From positions 78,501,626 through 78,565,625 of the forward strand of contig NC_088643.1 in NCBI RefSeq assembly GCF_964019385.1: a stretch of 64,000 nt of DNA, in the 5' to 3' direction. Below, one piece after another: positions 38,891 through 52,657 of this stretch (positions are counted from its first letter, which is position 1; each line of letters begins with the position of its first letter). Made by a program: the position numbers and the translations under genes. This DNA is from Sycon ciliatum (taxonomy: Eukaryota > Porifera > Calcarea > Leucosolenida > Sycettidae). The notes under the pieces were generated by a model. It was not told the DNA's origin. It searched no databases and saw only the letters and a list, made by a program, of their open reading frames with translations.

Positions 38891-39286
38891 AGTGTATTAT
38901 CAATATCATTGTCTTTATCATGCCATGGTGCAATGAATGCCAATGAATGCAATGATACGTGTGTGACTGTGACTGAGACCCATGCATGACTCAGTGCAGT
39001 AGTCAGTACCCACTCTGGCACTCTGTCTTGTTACTTGGCATTTGGCAATAACACGTCATGCTCATGGGTCACTCAGGGACATTCCGGCCCGAGCTTACTA
39101 GTACTACTACTTTACTAGTATTAGTACCGTTGTTGGGATCATCATTCAATGTCAAGCCAAGGATCGGGTCACGTAGGTTCTAGAAATCCCGGTGTGCCTT
39201 ATGTATTATGTTTGTACATTGCAGATCTATTGTATACAGTAGGTAATATCAAGAGTGGGGGGTTATAATTATACTCTTGGTAATAT

Positions 39287-39320
39287 CAAGAGTCCATAAC
39301 CCCGGGGTTATGGACTCTTG
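39287..39320. repeat. Perfect 34-bp palindrome
   Basis: CAAGAGTCCATAACCCC followed directly by its reverse complement, with no spacer. Partial inverted copies (AAGAGTGGGGGG, ACTCTTGGTAATATC) lie just to the left. Confidence 0.95.
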
Positions 39321-39952
39321 GTAGTATTATAATTATTACTTCTCTGTCCACCCTGCACTCACTCGTTGCGCACACATCCGCACACTCACTCATACGTGTA
39401 CACCACTACTGAACACGTGAACATTGCCAGTGGGGGCCACCACAGCACACTGCACAGCGCCCCAACTTATTGTCTTTGCACACAATTCCGTGGTCATGAC
39501 TATACAGAACCATTGCCTAGTCTAACAAAAACTCCAGCTACGTACAACCAGAAAACCATGCCCGACCATTATGCATCCCCACACTCTAGAATAACCAAAT
39601 CACTAGAATAATCAAAGCGATGATATATGAAATTACATGATGATTACTGGGGTGGGTGGGCACTCTCACTCAACTCTCCGCACAAAGACAAAAGAGGCCG
39701 ACCCTGCACTCGTCACCTCTTTTTATCCCACACTGTGTTCCCTCGTACTCGTTCCCGGGTGGACAGAGAACACTACTTCTCTGCTAATTCTTATACTGTG
39801 ACGTCAACCGCAGAGAAGTGACATTTGTAGGTACAGCTATGTGTACAAATGTATTGCAAGGAGGAAAACTTCCTTCTGCCATCGGAGAGGGCTCAACACA
39901 ACAATGTGGAGCACTATTACACACAAAATAGCACAACGGAGGTTTACAGACT

Positions 39953-40037
39953 CGCGACAGTCGACAGTAAGCAAGAAACAAGCAAGAAACTCTGAGTTGC
40001 GACAGTCGACAGTAAGCAAGAAACTCTGAGTTGCGAC
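39953..40037. repeat. Tandem duplication GCGACAGTCGACAGTAAGC
   Basis: GCGACAGTCGACAGTAAGCA plus AGAAAC occurs twice. It sits inside a wider inverted pair: CAACGGAGGTTTACAGA near 39931 and TCTGTAAACCTCTGTTG near 40041. Confidence 0.85.
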
Positions 40038-40400
40038 AAATCTGTAAACCTCTGTTGTGCCCGTTTTTGTGTGTACAAATGTATTGTAGAGTCAACTCTT
40101 CCAAAGGTTCCGACCCATGATCATGAGGCCATCATCACCATGCACCAAACATATAGTACACGACTGTGCATGTAACAGTGTTTTAAAAGTGCCTTATCGC
40201 ATCTTCCCTACTGTGTTCCAATATTCCCGATTGCACCATGTCCATAATTATAACTTACATTTCAATTGAGTGTTCTATTTATTTCCGAATTTGGGTTGTC
40301 TTTTTGCTTTGGTTCTTACTTCCCGGTTTCACGTGATTCGTGTTGTGAGCATCCTAAAAAAAGTATACTCCATCCATGTCATGTGACGTGCACACGTACG

Positions 40401-40730
40401 CAGGGTTCTAGCCAAGGGGGGGGGGGGTGCAGCGCCCCCTACTCTGCCGTTTCGCCCCCCCCCCCCCCCCTGTGAAAAAGTCACAGTGCCACCCCAAATC
40501 ATTTTTGGATTTTCGTGTTTTTCATGCAATTCAAGGAAATGCAGTCGAAAGTCACTATTAGATGGTTCATAAGGGCACATTATTTTGTCTGGGGCGAAGT
40601 CGGGGATCCGCCCCATACGTTGCATTTAGCGTGGCAAGACAATATTGGGAAAGTGGAAAAATGGGATACGGGGTAACTGTTTCTCATGCCCCCCCCCCCC
40701 CCCTACTATTTTGACCTGGCTAGAACCCTG
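40401..40730. mobile_element. hAT-like MITE
   Basis: Terminal inverted repeats CAGGGTTCTAGCCA and TGGC(T)AGAACCCTG, with CGTACG immediately outside both ends (target duplication or part of the terminus; CGTACG is itself a palindrome). The interior has long C and G runs. CAGGG termini are typical of hAT-derived elements. Confidence 0.8.
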
Positions 40731-41298
40731 CGTACGGTACACTGGCACCTGTACTGCAGATCTACTGTGGCATCATGGTATCACATGCAAACAGTCAGTT
40801 GTATTATGTTTTCAGTAGTACCGGTAGTATTATTATAGATGCACTTGTGCGCCATTGTCAGCGACGACAAGCTGCCCACAAATTCGCACGTGCTGAATGG
40901 TTTGCCAATATGTGACCAGTAAGAAGTCATGTACCTGTTCCTGAGCTGAATCAGCTGATACCCCAATTGCATACATTCGTAGCCGTGGCATTTGTCCGGC
41001 ACCACACGCACACAAGGTCCAGTGGAATTCGTCTCTGTTCCGAGTTTCTTACACTATGCAATCATCAGGAGAGTCCTGCGTACTGTCGCCATAATCATTA
41101 CTTCCTCGCTTTTAAGTTTTAACAACAAATCCTGGTATGGACAGACTCAAATGCAGCCCGGACAATGGATCTGTTTTTGCAATCTTACAGCAGGACCAGC
41201 CTGATTGAACTGCAGCATAAAAGTGGCAAGGGAAACTGAAACTAGCGGTCAGATTGCCAGAATATACTTGAAGTGCAACTGCTAAATCAAAAGCTTCT

Positions 41299-41586
41299 GG
41301 TCCTAGTTCATCGGTGCCACCGCCACAGAGCCAGCCCCCTGCTTCAGGAGATGTTCACACGCATCGCTCCAGTTGGCGCCCCCAGCAACATCCGGGCAAC
41401 TCGAGGGCAGCAGGCCAATCTGCTACGTGTGCATTTTCTCTGCGGTCCCTTCTGGAGACGTTACATCCGGTTCGCAGTGTCCGGTGGAATGCTCTTCCCG
41501 TTAGCGTCAGAACTGAGGGTGAAAAGCGGACTTTCCAGGCTCTCACACGTGTATTAGATCTAGAGGCGATTGCAGCGGAGCAATAA
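41299..41586 (+). other. Possible terminal exon of an unrecognised gene
   Basis: After an acceptor-like CCTAG, a ~95-codon frame runs to TAA with a GC-rich, coding-like composition and a C terminus TFQALTRVLDLEAIAAEQ. No homologue recognised and no upstream exon identified. Could be chance. Confidence 0.25.
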
Positions 41587-41639
41587 CTCGATCAGCTACT
41601 CTCACATACTGATCGATTTCTTTCTCGATCTCTCTCTCT

Positions 41640-43516
<1,877 letters not shown>

Positions 43517-46500
43517 TCAGGGAATGGGATGGTCCTCAGTGCCCTCGTCATCATGAGCAGCTGTGTACGACTTCTTCCGCCGCCTGAGCGCACCTAGAAC
43601 CTTCGAGATGACGGCGTCATATGGCTGTAAGCTCGTCAGCCATAGAGGCAGGAAATCCCACGTCTGGAGGCGAACGGGCAGGTAACTTCGCCGGTGCTTT
43701 TGCAGCATGTTAAGCAGCCAGACGAGGAAGAAAACAAAGAATACAGGCGCCAGAACACCCACCATGACCTGCCAGCCACCCAGCGATAAGCCGAATACCA
43801 GTCCTGGAATGAGCAGGAAGGCCAAGATGAGGTATAGTATAGCGAACCAGCGGTACTTGGCTGTGGTCTCACCCATGAAGCGCGCACAGCCCAGCACGAC
43901 ATTTCGCATGGCCGGAATCGGATACCAGACAAGCAAACCAGAAATGTTGAAGAACAAATGTGCAAATGCTACCTGCAAGAATACAGACAGCAACATATAT
44001 GATGCCACAGAGTAAGAAGAATGTCAGTGAGAGATGTAAAGATAGGTTCTTGGCATGTACTCATAGAGTTGCCCTCGGTGAAATCCGAGCCAACGTGCAT
44101 ACTCAGAAACCCAGAAGTGCAATGCTCCTCAGGGGCGAATCCAGGAGGGGTTCCGGCAGGGGTTCCGCGGAACCCCCTAAATTTCATAAATGTGCTACTG
44201 GCAACCATATACATGTATCAGCTATTCAGTTTTGACTATACTGGACCCCCCTCCCCCTGTAGAGATCTCTGGATCCGCCACTGCTCCTGGCACTCTGGTA
44301 GTTGTATGAATGTGGGATGGAATGCTGTTGGGTACGTAGCATGTTTTGTTCCAGCTCTAGTCTACGTCACAGTGCACAAGGTCCCATAGATGTGTACAGG
44401 GTAGTACTGGGTAGGTTAGTAGGGCAGATCATGGTATATTATCGACATGTACAACTACAGGCTACTAGTTCAAGAGACCATCTATGAACATTGAGGCAGA
44501 TTTCACCTGACGCAGCTGTATATTAGCCGAGCATAATCATGTTCGGTACAAGCACCTACCAGATCGGAATAATCATTCCCAATTTCAGTGCGAAAGTTTT
44601 AAGTACAATAGCAAACAGGCACCAGAAAAGCCAAAGTGGCAAAACCGATCCAAGCCAATTCATCCTCACTACTGCTGTGCACTACAATGTGCGCCTAAGA
44701 ACTTGCCTGGAAGCCGTGTCGGCGGTCCTCCGCTTCACCTTTGAGGGCCAGTGCTGCTAGAATGCCAGTGAACGTTGTGCCGATGTTGGAGCCCACGGTG
44801 AGCGGCAGCATCCTCTCCAGGTCGAGAATACCAATGCCTACGAGAGGAGTGAGTGTGGATGTGAACACAGAGCTGGACTGCACAAGCATGGTGACACCAG
44901 CACCGATCAGTATGGCCAGGTATGGCGTCAGGTACCTGGCCTTACCCGGCAGGTTGCCATTGGCAGCTTTCTTGACGACACCCTCCAGCTGTACGCCCAG
45001 CACGGATCTGAGCGCCTTGACCATAACCAGCAGTGCCGTGATGAGCATGAATAGTGCTATCAGCAACATAATCACACCGATAGCTCGCTCCGATAACGAA
45101 GAATTGAAGAAGGCGTAGTCGCACTTCTGGACAATATTTTCCACGCAGCCTTCAGCGACTGTTTCGTTGACAGTGCAGTTGCCCTCCTGCAGAATGCCAC
45201 AGTGTTGCTTGAGCAGGTGAATTTCCTCTGTGTGATTGCCTCTGGCATTCTCAATAATGGCTGACCGGTTGAGCTGGACAAAGAGCTCAATGAATGGGTC
45301 AGTCAGCACACTGAGAAACTCCTGATTGTCAGCTTCTTCAGTCAAGGACATTGTGTTCACTATGGCTTCAGTCAGATAGAACAAATAGTGACTGACAGCT
45401 TCCACAGGCAACAGAACCAAGACAGAGAGGAAGTTGAACATATCGTGTACGGTGGCGCCGGCAAACGCACGCTTGAATTGCTCGCGGTCGCCAATCTGGC
45501 CAATCGACACTATGGTGTTGGTAACCGACGTACCGATGTTAGCACCCATCACGATCGGTATGGAGTATTCAACTTTCTGTACTGGAACGACAAAAAGAAA
45601 ACACCAGCATTCACCATGTCTCAATCTCCTTCTTCGCCACTTCGGTCTTACACTGCCGGCAATCAGCGTGAATATCTCTCCAAAGTTTCGTCATTGGGGA
45701 TTCACCAGTGTTCATGCGTGGACAACAGAACTGAACAGGGTACAATTACTTGCCACACACTATCATACTGAGCCACAGTAACAAGTCAGCACACACTATC
45801 ATACTGAGCCACAGTAACAAGTCAGCAGCAATAACCAATTAAAACAAAACACGCCATGTAGAGCCAAGTTCTAATACATGCCGCAGCAGACTAGTTCGAT
45901 TGATAACTTTGCTGGTTCAATGCAAGCTAACCTCAGCAAAGCTTATTTATATGTACACAGCTTACGTTCGGGCCTGGTTTAAATCTGGCTCTGGAAAATA
46001 TATATTTTTCATTGCTATCAGGCTCGGCCTCATTTTCTCTGTGCTGTGCTGATGAGTCCGCAAAGGACGAAACAGTTCTGTCCGCGGATTGAGTATGTAC
46101 ACAGCTTATGTACTCAATCTCAATCCCATAATTATAATAATTACTCAAATCTGTGGACAGCAACTGTTTCGCTCTGTTAGAGCTCATCAGCACAGCTCAG
46201 AGGACCGAAGCGCAGCTCTTCGCAATGAAATACGTTTCCGTGAAGCAAAGCATTTTTATAAAGAGCTGCAAACCCAGCCAAGAGTGCTCGAAATGCACCA
46301 AGAGCAGTGAGCGTTGCACAAGGCGAGTGGCAAGGGTTCACGCTAAGGTAAGAGTGCTCAACCTAACGACATTGCTGACGCTAGGGAGCATAATTATAAT
46401 AATTATGTATGTACATGTATGTAGATGTTCAACAGTGTTACTTACTAACTCCTGATGCAGTCAGAGCGACAATGATGGAAGTAGTTGTCGATGAGCTCTG

Positions 46501-47301
46501 CAAGAGCACTGTCGCGATGACCCCAATCATGAGGCCGGCTAGCGGGTTGACAAACAGCGAACTTTCGCCAAGTGCGTCTCCCGCCTCACGCCCGCCAACC
46601 AATTGGAACGCATCGGACAGAATGCCCAGCGAGCATATGAAGAAGTACAACGCCGTGATCAGAACTAGAAGCTTGCCGAGGAGAGCTGCAACTGTCCTTG
46701 CTTGCTGCTTCTTGCTTTTATCTGCAATCACAACCATAACAAAAGCAAAGTCAGAGAACAGGGTTATAACCAGGAAAAGTGTGTGTGGGGAGGGGGGGGG
46801 GGGGGGAAGAAGGGGAAACAAACAGTTGACCCATTTTCCCATGTTCCACTGCTGCCTAGTCACAAACAAGTCATGTACATGTAGTATTGTACTTCAACAA
46901 CTGCTTTCCTAGAGCACAAAATCTGCAAACTTGAAAGTGATGTCGTCTGCTGCAGATTGATTTGAGTTAGACCGCCAAGCTGCTGTGCCCAAGGGCTAGA
47001 AAGTAAAAAAGTAAAAAAATCTGCATACTGGAATGTACTCTCGAACACACAAGATGATTAGGACTATAAATGAACCTCAAAATGACGGTGGTACCGTTTA
47101 TAATTTTATTCCCATATTGTCGATTTACGTACATTTCCAATTACTCTTTCGTACTTCCTCCATCGGTGCGAGGGACACGCTCCCGGCATCGCTAGGTTTA
47201 GCTTGACCAGCTAGCAAAAACTTGTTCTCATCCTTTTCACCTTCAACACTAGCGCCAGTGGCAATGGGATTGCCTGCAGGCTGTGGCCTCACATCCCCCA
47301 T
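43517..47301 (-). CDS. SLC34A: Sodium-dependent phosphate cotransporter, SLC34 (NaPi-II) family
   Basis: Plasma-membrane carrier for Na+-coupled inorganic phosphate uptake. Four exons: 47301-47133, 46721-46446, 45581-44707 and 43972-43517. They join in phase to 591 codons plus stop, near the usual length (about 600-690). Both inverted-repeat signature motifs are present: LLQSSSTTTSIIVAL in exon 2 and MLVQSSSVFTSTLTPLVGIG in exon 3. IVMGANIGTSVTNTIVS, FKRAFAGATVHDMFNFLSVLVLLP and a large Cys-rich extracellular loop with several N-glycosylation sites (NRS, NHT, NCT, NET, NSS) lie between them. The C-terminal membrane segments include FNISGLLVWYPIP and AKYRWFAILYL. The intron after exon 3 has a GC donor (GCAAGT). 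The start is the first ATG of exon 1, in an N-terminal cytoplasmic tail. Which vertebrate paralogue it matches best cannot be told by eye. Confidence 0.95.
44130..44283. mobile_element. hAT-like MITE in SLC34 intron
   Basis: Left end CAGGGGCGAATCCAGGAGGG and right end TCTGGATCCGCCACTG are inverted copies. A short CTCCT occurs next to both ends. It resembles widespread CAGGGGCGGATCCAG miniature elements. Confidence 0.75.
45754..45825. repeat. 36-bp tandem duplication
   Basis: CACACACTATCATACTGAGC plus CACAGTAACAAGTCAG occurs twice in a row, in SLC34 intron 2. Confidence 0.9.
46044..46087 (+). ncRNA. Hammerhead ribozyme (type I), plus strand
   Basis: All core parts are present in order: stem I CTGTG, CTGATGA, stem II GTCC-GCAAA-GGAC, GAAA, stem III CAG-TT-CTG, the UC cleavage dinucleotide (cut expected after 46082), then CGCGG pairing with the first strand of stem I using two G-U pairs. 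The stem III loop is very small, as in known retroelement hammerheads. It is antisense to SLC34, within intron 2. Confidence 0.85.
46151..46195 (-). ncRNA. Hammerhead ribozyme (type I), minus strand
   Basis: Read on the minus strand: stem I CTGTG, CTGATGA, stem II GCTCT-AAC-AGAGC (5 bp), GAAA, stem III CAG-TTG-CTG, UC (cut expected between 46156 and 46155), then CACAG, which pairs perfectly with stem I. It is sense to the SLC34 intron and faces the plus-strand ribozyme 63 bp away, so the two form an inverted pair. Confidence 0.9.
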
Positions 47302-48760
47302 TGTCGTTGAGGAGATAGGTATTCAATTCAACAGACGCTAGGAGACTCGTCTTGCTGACGCTGGCGATGTCAATGTGACGAACTCTTTACCGATCGGGTA
47401 GGTGGAGACATTATTCCTACAGGAACATTAGCTGTATTCACAAATGGGCGGGTATCTGGTTTGGATGCTTTAGTAACAGTTGATCTACTACAGTCCATTC
47501 CATAACTGTGCACTCTTTTCCAGTCAAAGCCTGACAAAGGGCCAATACGGCAATAGTAGTGGCAATACGTGTACGTGTGCACTCTTTTCACTGATGATTC
47601 AGTCAAAGGGCCATTGACATTGTGTATGCCCCATGCTGCTTCAAGTCAGCACACAAGCCGGATGCCAGCGCCAGCCTGACAGGGGAATACCCCACGTGGA
47701 TGCACTTGTCACGTGACCCATGAGCGATCCCGCGGGAAAGCTGTCAAAGCCCACGTGGGGTGATTTGCATGATTTGCTTGGATCTGGAGTGCACTGCAGT
47801 CAGAAGTGGTTGTTGCTGTAGCAAATTAGTTACTTGACGGGTCCAGAAGTTGAGATGATCAATAAGTGCATGACTTCTTCAAAGACGAAGCAGCGGCGTA
47901 AGAAAATGCACGGAAATCAGCCAGCAAAGCGAGCTAAAAAAATCAATTTTCCATTTTCTCTCTCAAATTTGGACAGATTTTGATCTGGTTTTTTTTTAAG
48001 GAGCAGCAAGCAAGCGTGCATTCACTCAGAAAAAATTGCCTTGTATTTGTACACAGTCGTATGATGGGAGCATGTAATAACAGTGCACACGTATACGGTT
48101 TAGTGAATGGACTGTAGAGTAGTATCTGTTTACAGTTACACTGACTTTCCGACCACTCTATATGATCTACATCATGTCAGTCATGACTCATCAGATCAGA
48201 CATACCGTAATGCCATTGATTCCTTCGTGACTCGTGAGTCGTGGTCTGTACATGATGTACATGTATACAGACGGTCAGGGTCAGTGCACACATGCAGCGC
48301 ATGCTACCCTTCGTTCACTGAGGCTGACTATGTAGTGTAGCATGCTAGCAGTAGAGAGAGATTTTTTATTCACTTTATTAATAGCGGGATAGATACAACT
48401 ACAGTGAAACCTGTTTAAAAAAATGACAATGTCATTGTGTTGTACATGGACAGCTAGCTGTCAAGTAGGTGGTTTGTAAGTTGTAACTCTCAGTCTGTGA
48501 CAATCCCTGGCATGCAAAGCGACTGTATCACCACAGATCGACCGTAAAACAGGACTCCAGCAGAATGGTGAACTGAGTTACTTCGGCATAGACTGCCGTG
48601 TATGGCTGGAACTTACTTGGTCATAATCTGCAGTGTAAAGTCTGTGCAGTATTCTTCGCATTACTTTTACAAACAATGTAACTCAATCTTCAGCCAGCTA
48701 CATATACATGTAGGTACTAGGTGGCCAGATATTCGGCTCAGGTCTCATCCAGTCAGTGTA
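47302..48760. other. SLC34 5' flank and intergenic DNA
   Basis: No coding region recognised. It contains the E-box cluster at 47693-47757 and a lone pogo-like terminus (TACAGTGAAACCTGTTTAA) near 48401 without a matching right end. Confidence 0.45.
47693..47757 (-). promoter_or_regulatory. Three CACGTG E-boxes upstream of SLC34
   Basis: CACGTG at 47693-47698, 47710-47715 and 47752-47757, about 390-455 bp upstream of the SLC34 start codon. The middle one is GTCACGTGAC, identical to the core of the animal CLEAR/M-box bound by TFEB/MITF-type bHLH-ZIP proteins. Function is inferred from position and motif only. Confidence 0.45.
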
Positions 48761-49269
48761 CAGTGGATATCGGTTATAAAGTCATCGGACATAGTGATAA
48801 ACCGGCTATATTGATACAAAATGAAAATATCAAAAGCAAAACCAGAAAAAGCCAGTCAAATTATCATTATAACCAATATATCGTATATAGCGATAAATCG
48901 GCTATAAGGATACAGAATCACCATTCAAAACACCTCTTTGTGCAGAAAAATTATCGTCTATAGTGATAGCAACACACGAGTGTGAGGCATTGATGTCTCG
49001 ATTTGGAGCCACATGTGTGTTGTCATAGGGTATTCTGGTCTGGTGCTTCCTGGATGATGCCTTTGGGCCAAGAAGTTCTTCACTCTAGACTGGAGAAGGT
49101 GCAGTAGCATCCATCACGTATCAGTACGCTACATTAGCGCGATCGAGTACCCACACGTGTATAATGTGTATGTATGACGCGAGCAGTTGAAAATCGCCTG
49201 TAGTGATATACCGGTTATAGTGATAAAATGTGAAAAATCAGAAGGGCACGTTATAACCAGTATCTACTG
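48761..49269. mobile_element. Tc1/mariner-like MITE (family A)
   Basis: TA flanks both ends. The left terminus is CAGTGGATATCGGTTATAAA; the right terminus, inverted, is CAGTAGATACTGGTTATAAC then GTGCCCTTCTGATTT, closely matching the left end of 18788-19272. Inner TATAGTGATAAA and CGGCTATA motifs recur. Confidence 0.85.
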
Positions 49270-50105
49270 TACTTAGTCAAGTTAGTGTAGTAGTAGCTGA
49301 GAGTGACTGGCCGGCATAATGAAGCCTAGTGAACAACGACCGAGAAATCGATTCAAAGCACAAAGTTTAAGTCAGAGTCACGCAGCTCTGCAATGTAGCT
49401 GTGAGAAGGTACTATGATTGTGTACTATGTTGTCCTGTTAGCAATGCTGTTCTAACTAAAATCTTACGAAAAGCAGACCTAGTTATAAGACAAAGACTTA
49501 GCGGTGACTTCCAGTGCAAGTAGTATTTAAAATTTATCAGTTTTCATCCTGGCTTATCCTAGGTTACCTGGGATGAGATCCAGGATGACGGAAGACTGAC
49601 TTAGCAACTGAGTTCATCTTGGCCTGTACAAATGACAAGCAAACAGAAATCACAGTAACGTCAAGGTTGCATTGCAAAGCCGCCTGTGTGTCTCAAAGCT
49701 CCAATCGTCATCGTGGTTCCAGGACCTGTTGCCGTTCAACAGCCTGAGGAGAGCCGCTTCGCCGTCCCTGGCAGTCTGCATCTGTTTTTGTTGGTATGTC
49801 TATTGACTCTGGGTTCCAGTCACCGGTAAAGTAAAAGTCCGATTTTACTTCAAGGTCCATGTACCTGCCGGAGTGTATCTTATTCTAGGCTATCAAAGCA
49901 GAATGAGGTATACTGCCCTGGAAGTTCCCCCAGGAAGTGTAGAGTCTTGGCTGTCCCATTCCGATTTGTACTCCGTGTAGTGTAGACCAGTCAGGTGTGC
50001 ATCGGGGTCGCCGAGACTCTAAATACGCGGTGTCCGCATTCAGATCTTGCTCCTTACGTTATCGTGCTATAAGAGAACATTAAATTTTGTTTTAATGTAC
50101 ATCTG
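49270..50105. other. No gene seen
   Basis: Intergenic sequence. I found no recognisable coding region, tandem array or terminal inverted repeat. Confidence 0.4.
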
Positions 50106-50460
50106 GTCAAATACATAAAGTGACTCTCCTCCTCCATGCGCTCTAAAGTCGACCATTGCTACCCTAGGTAGCCATTACTCACATCAATAATCTCAAACAA
50201 CGCCGGAACGGGTCACGGGTAAAACATGTCCTTGTGACCGAGCTGTTTCGCCGCGTAATTTTGCCATGTCAATTACAATATCCAGTACATGTACCACCTT
50301 CTCTGAAAGAGCCTTTGATAGGCGAAACAGCTGTCAGAAGGAAATATTTTACCCGTGACCCCTTCGTTGTATGAGGTTATTGGTGTGAGTAGTAATGGCT
50401 ACCGAGGGTAGCAATGGTCGGCTTTAGAGCGCATGGAGGAGGAGAGTTTGTTGTATTTGA
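50106..50460. mobile_element. Fold-back element carrying a hammerhead-like motif
   Basis: Arms of about 130 bp: CTCTCCTCCTCCATGCGCTC, ACCATTGCTACCCT and AGCCATTACTCAC on the left recur inverted at about 50384-50446. GGTCACGGGTAAAA and TTTTACCCGTGACC bound the loop. GAAACAGCTGTC in the loop belongs to the motif listed next. Confidence 0.85.
50297..50341 (+). ncRNA. Hammerhead-like ribozyme with loopless stem III
   Basis: Stem I CCTTCT pairs perfectly with AGAAGG. Between them are CTGAAAGA (the core CTGANGA with one extra A), stem II GCC-TTTGATA-GGC, GAAA, CAGCTG and UC. CAG and CTG abut with no loop, so stem III could form only between two molecules or tandem copies, as described for minimal retroelement hammerheads. 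The extra A may inactivate it. Confidence 0.55.
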
Positions 50461-52062
50461 AAAGAAACAGCCGAATGGTACTACCGTGCACAATTCTATT
50501 GATATTCGTACATATAGGTATTTGCAATTTTGCGAGCTTCTCTTGCCACATAACAGGCATACATGTACATTGTACATGGTGCATGCTGTGCCACCGGTAT
50601 GTGCCGAAGTGTGTCACGGCGTGTGTGTTTATATGGCGGTGTATCACGATTCAGTCGTCACTAATCAGGGAACCGGGAAATCACTTACGCCCCTCCCCTA
50701 GACTGACTGTGCTCAGCCACCGGGTAAGTTGAATCGGAGCAAACGTGGCATGACCCCATACGGTTCATATGGTCACAAGCTGAGACCGGAGTCACTACCA
50801 ACCAGTGTCTGGTTGCAGTCAGCCGGGCCACTATTGGAGCGGCTTTCCAGTGCCGGCCCGGTGTCGTCCGCCTTGTCATCATACTCGTACATGTACTCGG
50901 AGTAGATCTACTCCCTCCCTGGCCCTGACTCGTCAAGTCAGCATTGTGGCAGTACTGGTGCGGCTTGTGAGAGACTGGTCAGGTCCGGCATATCAAGACT
51001 TTGTCAAGGGCACATCATACGGTTACCCCCCCCCCCCGGGTGTTATGTACAAGAGGCTCTTGGTCATATCAATGGGGTTATGTAAAAAAAAAAAAAAGTA
51101 AATTATCGTATCCGTTCCCGAAGGGAACTCACGACAGCCGCTAACACCCGATAAACCCGCTAAAACCCGATAAACCCTAGTGGGGTTATGTACTCTTGGT
51201 CATATTCATTCAGTGTGTGGAAGTGGTTGGCAATCACCCACTCTCTTTAACATTGGCCGGTGTTTCCACCGAGTCTTGAGATGTTGTAATAAATATATAT
51301 ATATATAAGTGCCGGCTAATCTGGCCCTGCGGGACTCGATGATTAGAGGAAAAAGTTTCGAAAACTTGCGCAAGAAATTGCGGCAGAAAACAACGAAAAG
51401 TGCGGAAAGATGCGGAACTTGCCAGGAATCCGCGGAATTATTTGCAGAAAACTGCGGATTTGGGCCAAATCACGAAATTTGTTGCATCTGTAGAATCGCT
51501 TTTTGGGCAGTAGATCTACATGTACTCCAGGAAGTCGTCAAATACCAGGGAGTCGTCAAATATGGTATTTGGTGACTCTCACTCTCAGGAGTAGTAAGAG
51601 TCTAGTCTATGCAAAAAAATCAACATGATCATGGAAAGCACAGCGGGAAAAGTACAGAAGAATGTTTGAAAAAGTGCAGAAAACAACAACAAAACGCGGG
51701 AAATCGCGGATTATGCAGAAAAACGCGGGTTTGGGCCAAAATCGCGAAATTTGTTGCATCTGTGGAATCGCGATTTCCTGGAGGGACAGGCTTATACAGG
51801 CGCATAGCACCGCCGTTGGAGGTGATCCGGGGTCTCCCCTGTGAAATTTGAAATTTGGGTGCAAAATCCTGCATTCTGGGCAATTGGTATTCCGCCAAAG
51901 CCGGACCGGCTGCTACGCCCCTATAATACTAATAGTATTACCGGTATAGGCTATTCTTCTACACCCCCGCTAGCCTGGGAGTCTCTCGCTCCAAAGCTGT
52001 TTTTCTTGTCAACAGTCATGTTGCTGTATCTGCTGCTAGTATGCTAGCTGAATGTCGCATAT
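50461..52062. other. Intergenic repeats, no gene seen
   Basis: Includes C and A homopolymer runs and a diverged direct repeat of about 180 bp at 51309-51500 and 51610-51790, sharing GCGAAATTTGTTGCATCTGT-like sequence. It reads partly open because the repeat lacks stops, with no recognisable domain. Confidence 0.45.
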
Positions 52063-52114
52063 CAAGAGTACATACATGTACATGTACATGTACATGTACA
52101 TGTATGTACTCTTG
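52063..52114. repeat. Perfect 52-bp palindrome with (ACATGT)n centre
   Basis: CAAGAGTACATACATGTACA and onward reads the same on both strands, ending ACTCTTG. It shares the CAAGAGT/ACTCTTG ends with the palindrome at 39287. Confidence 0.95.
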
Positions 52115-52657
52115 AGCATACAGATACTGCACATAATAATCTATTAGAGTGAGACTAAGGCAGGGCGCGTTCGAATTGTCTTCATCAACTGTTCAAACAA
52201 ATTTTATAAAGAGATTAGTTGAGGTGTCCCATTAGAACGGTTTCTATCAATGATTTTTAGAGTTTTTCAGTGAAATTGTCATGGCGCCGTGGAGCCCGCC
52301 CCTTAAGGCCTTGTAACAGGATTCTCGTGATCCACGTGATTCCGCCAGACATGTTGTATGCATATTCTATTTTATTTTATACTTTGGATGAAGTTTTCCA
52401 TTTGTCCTATTGGTATTGTTGCTAACAGCTTTTGTTGACGTCACTTCTGTCATTTCATTGTATCGTATTACTCTTCAGACATCAATCCTGAATGGCATAA
52501 GCGAAAGTGGCACCCCCGCCGCCTACGCGGACATGCTTTTAATAATAATAATAATACTCAATAATACTGGTCCAACGCAGCGGCATCAACACCAAGCAAC
52601 GTCACCTCACAATTAACTAGACCACCAGAAAAACAACCGGACAAGACACCTACTGGC

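Larger units (their letters stand above)
38891..40400. other. No gene seen
   Basis: Intergenic DNA right of the array with short hairpins and tandem duplications (listed separately) and no recognisable coding region. Confidence 0.5.
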
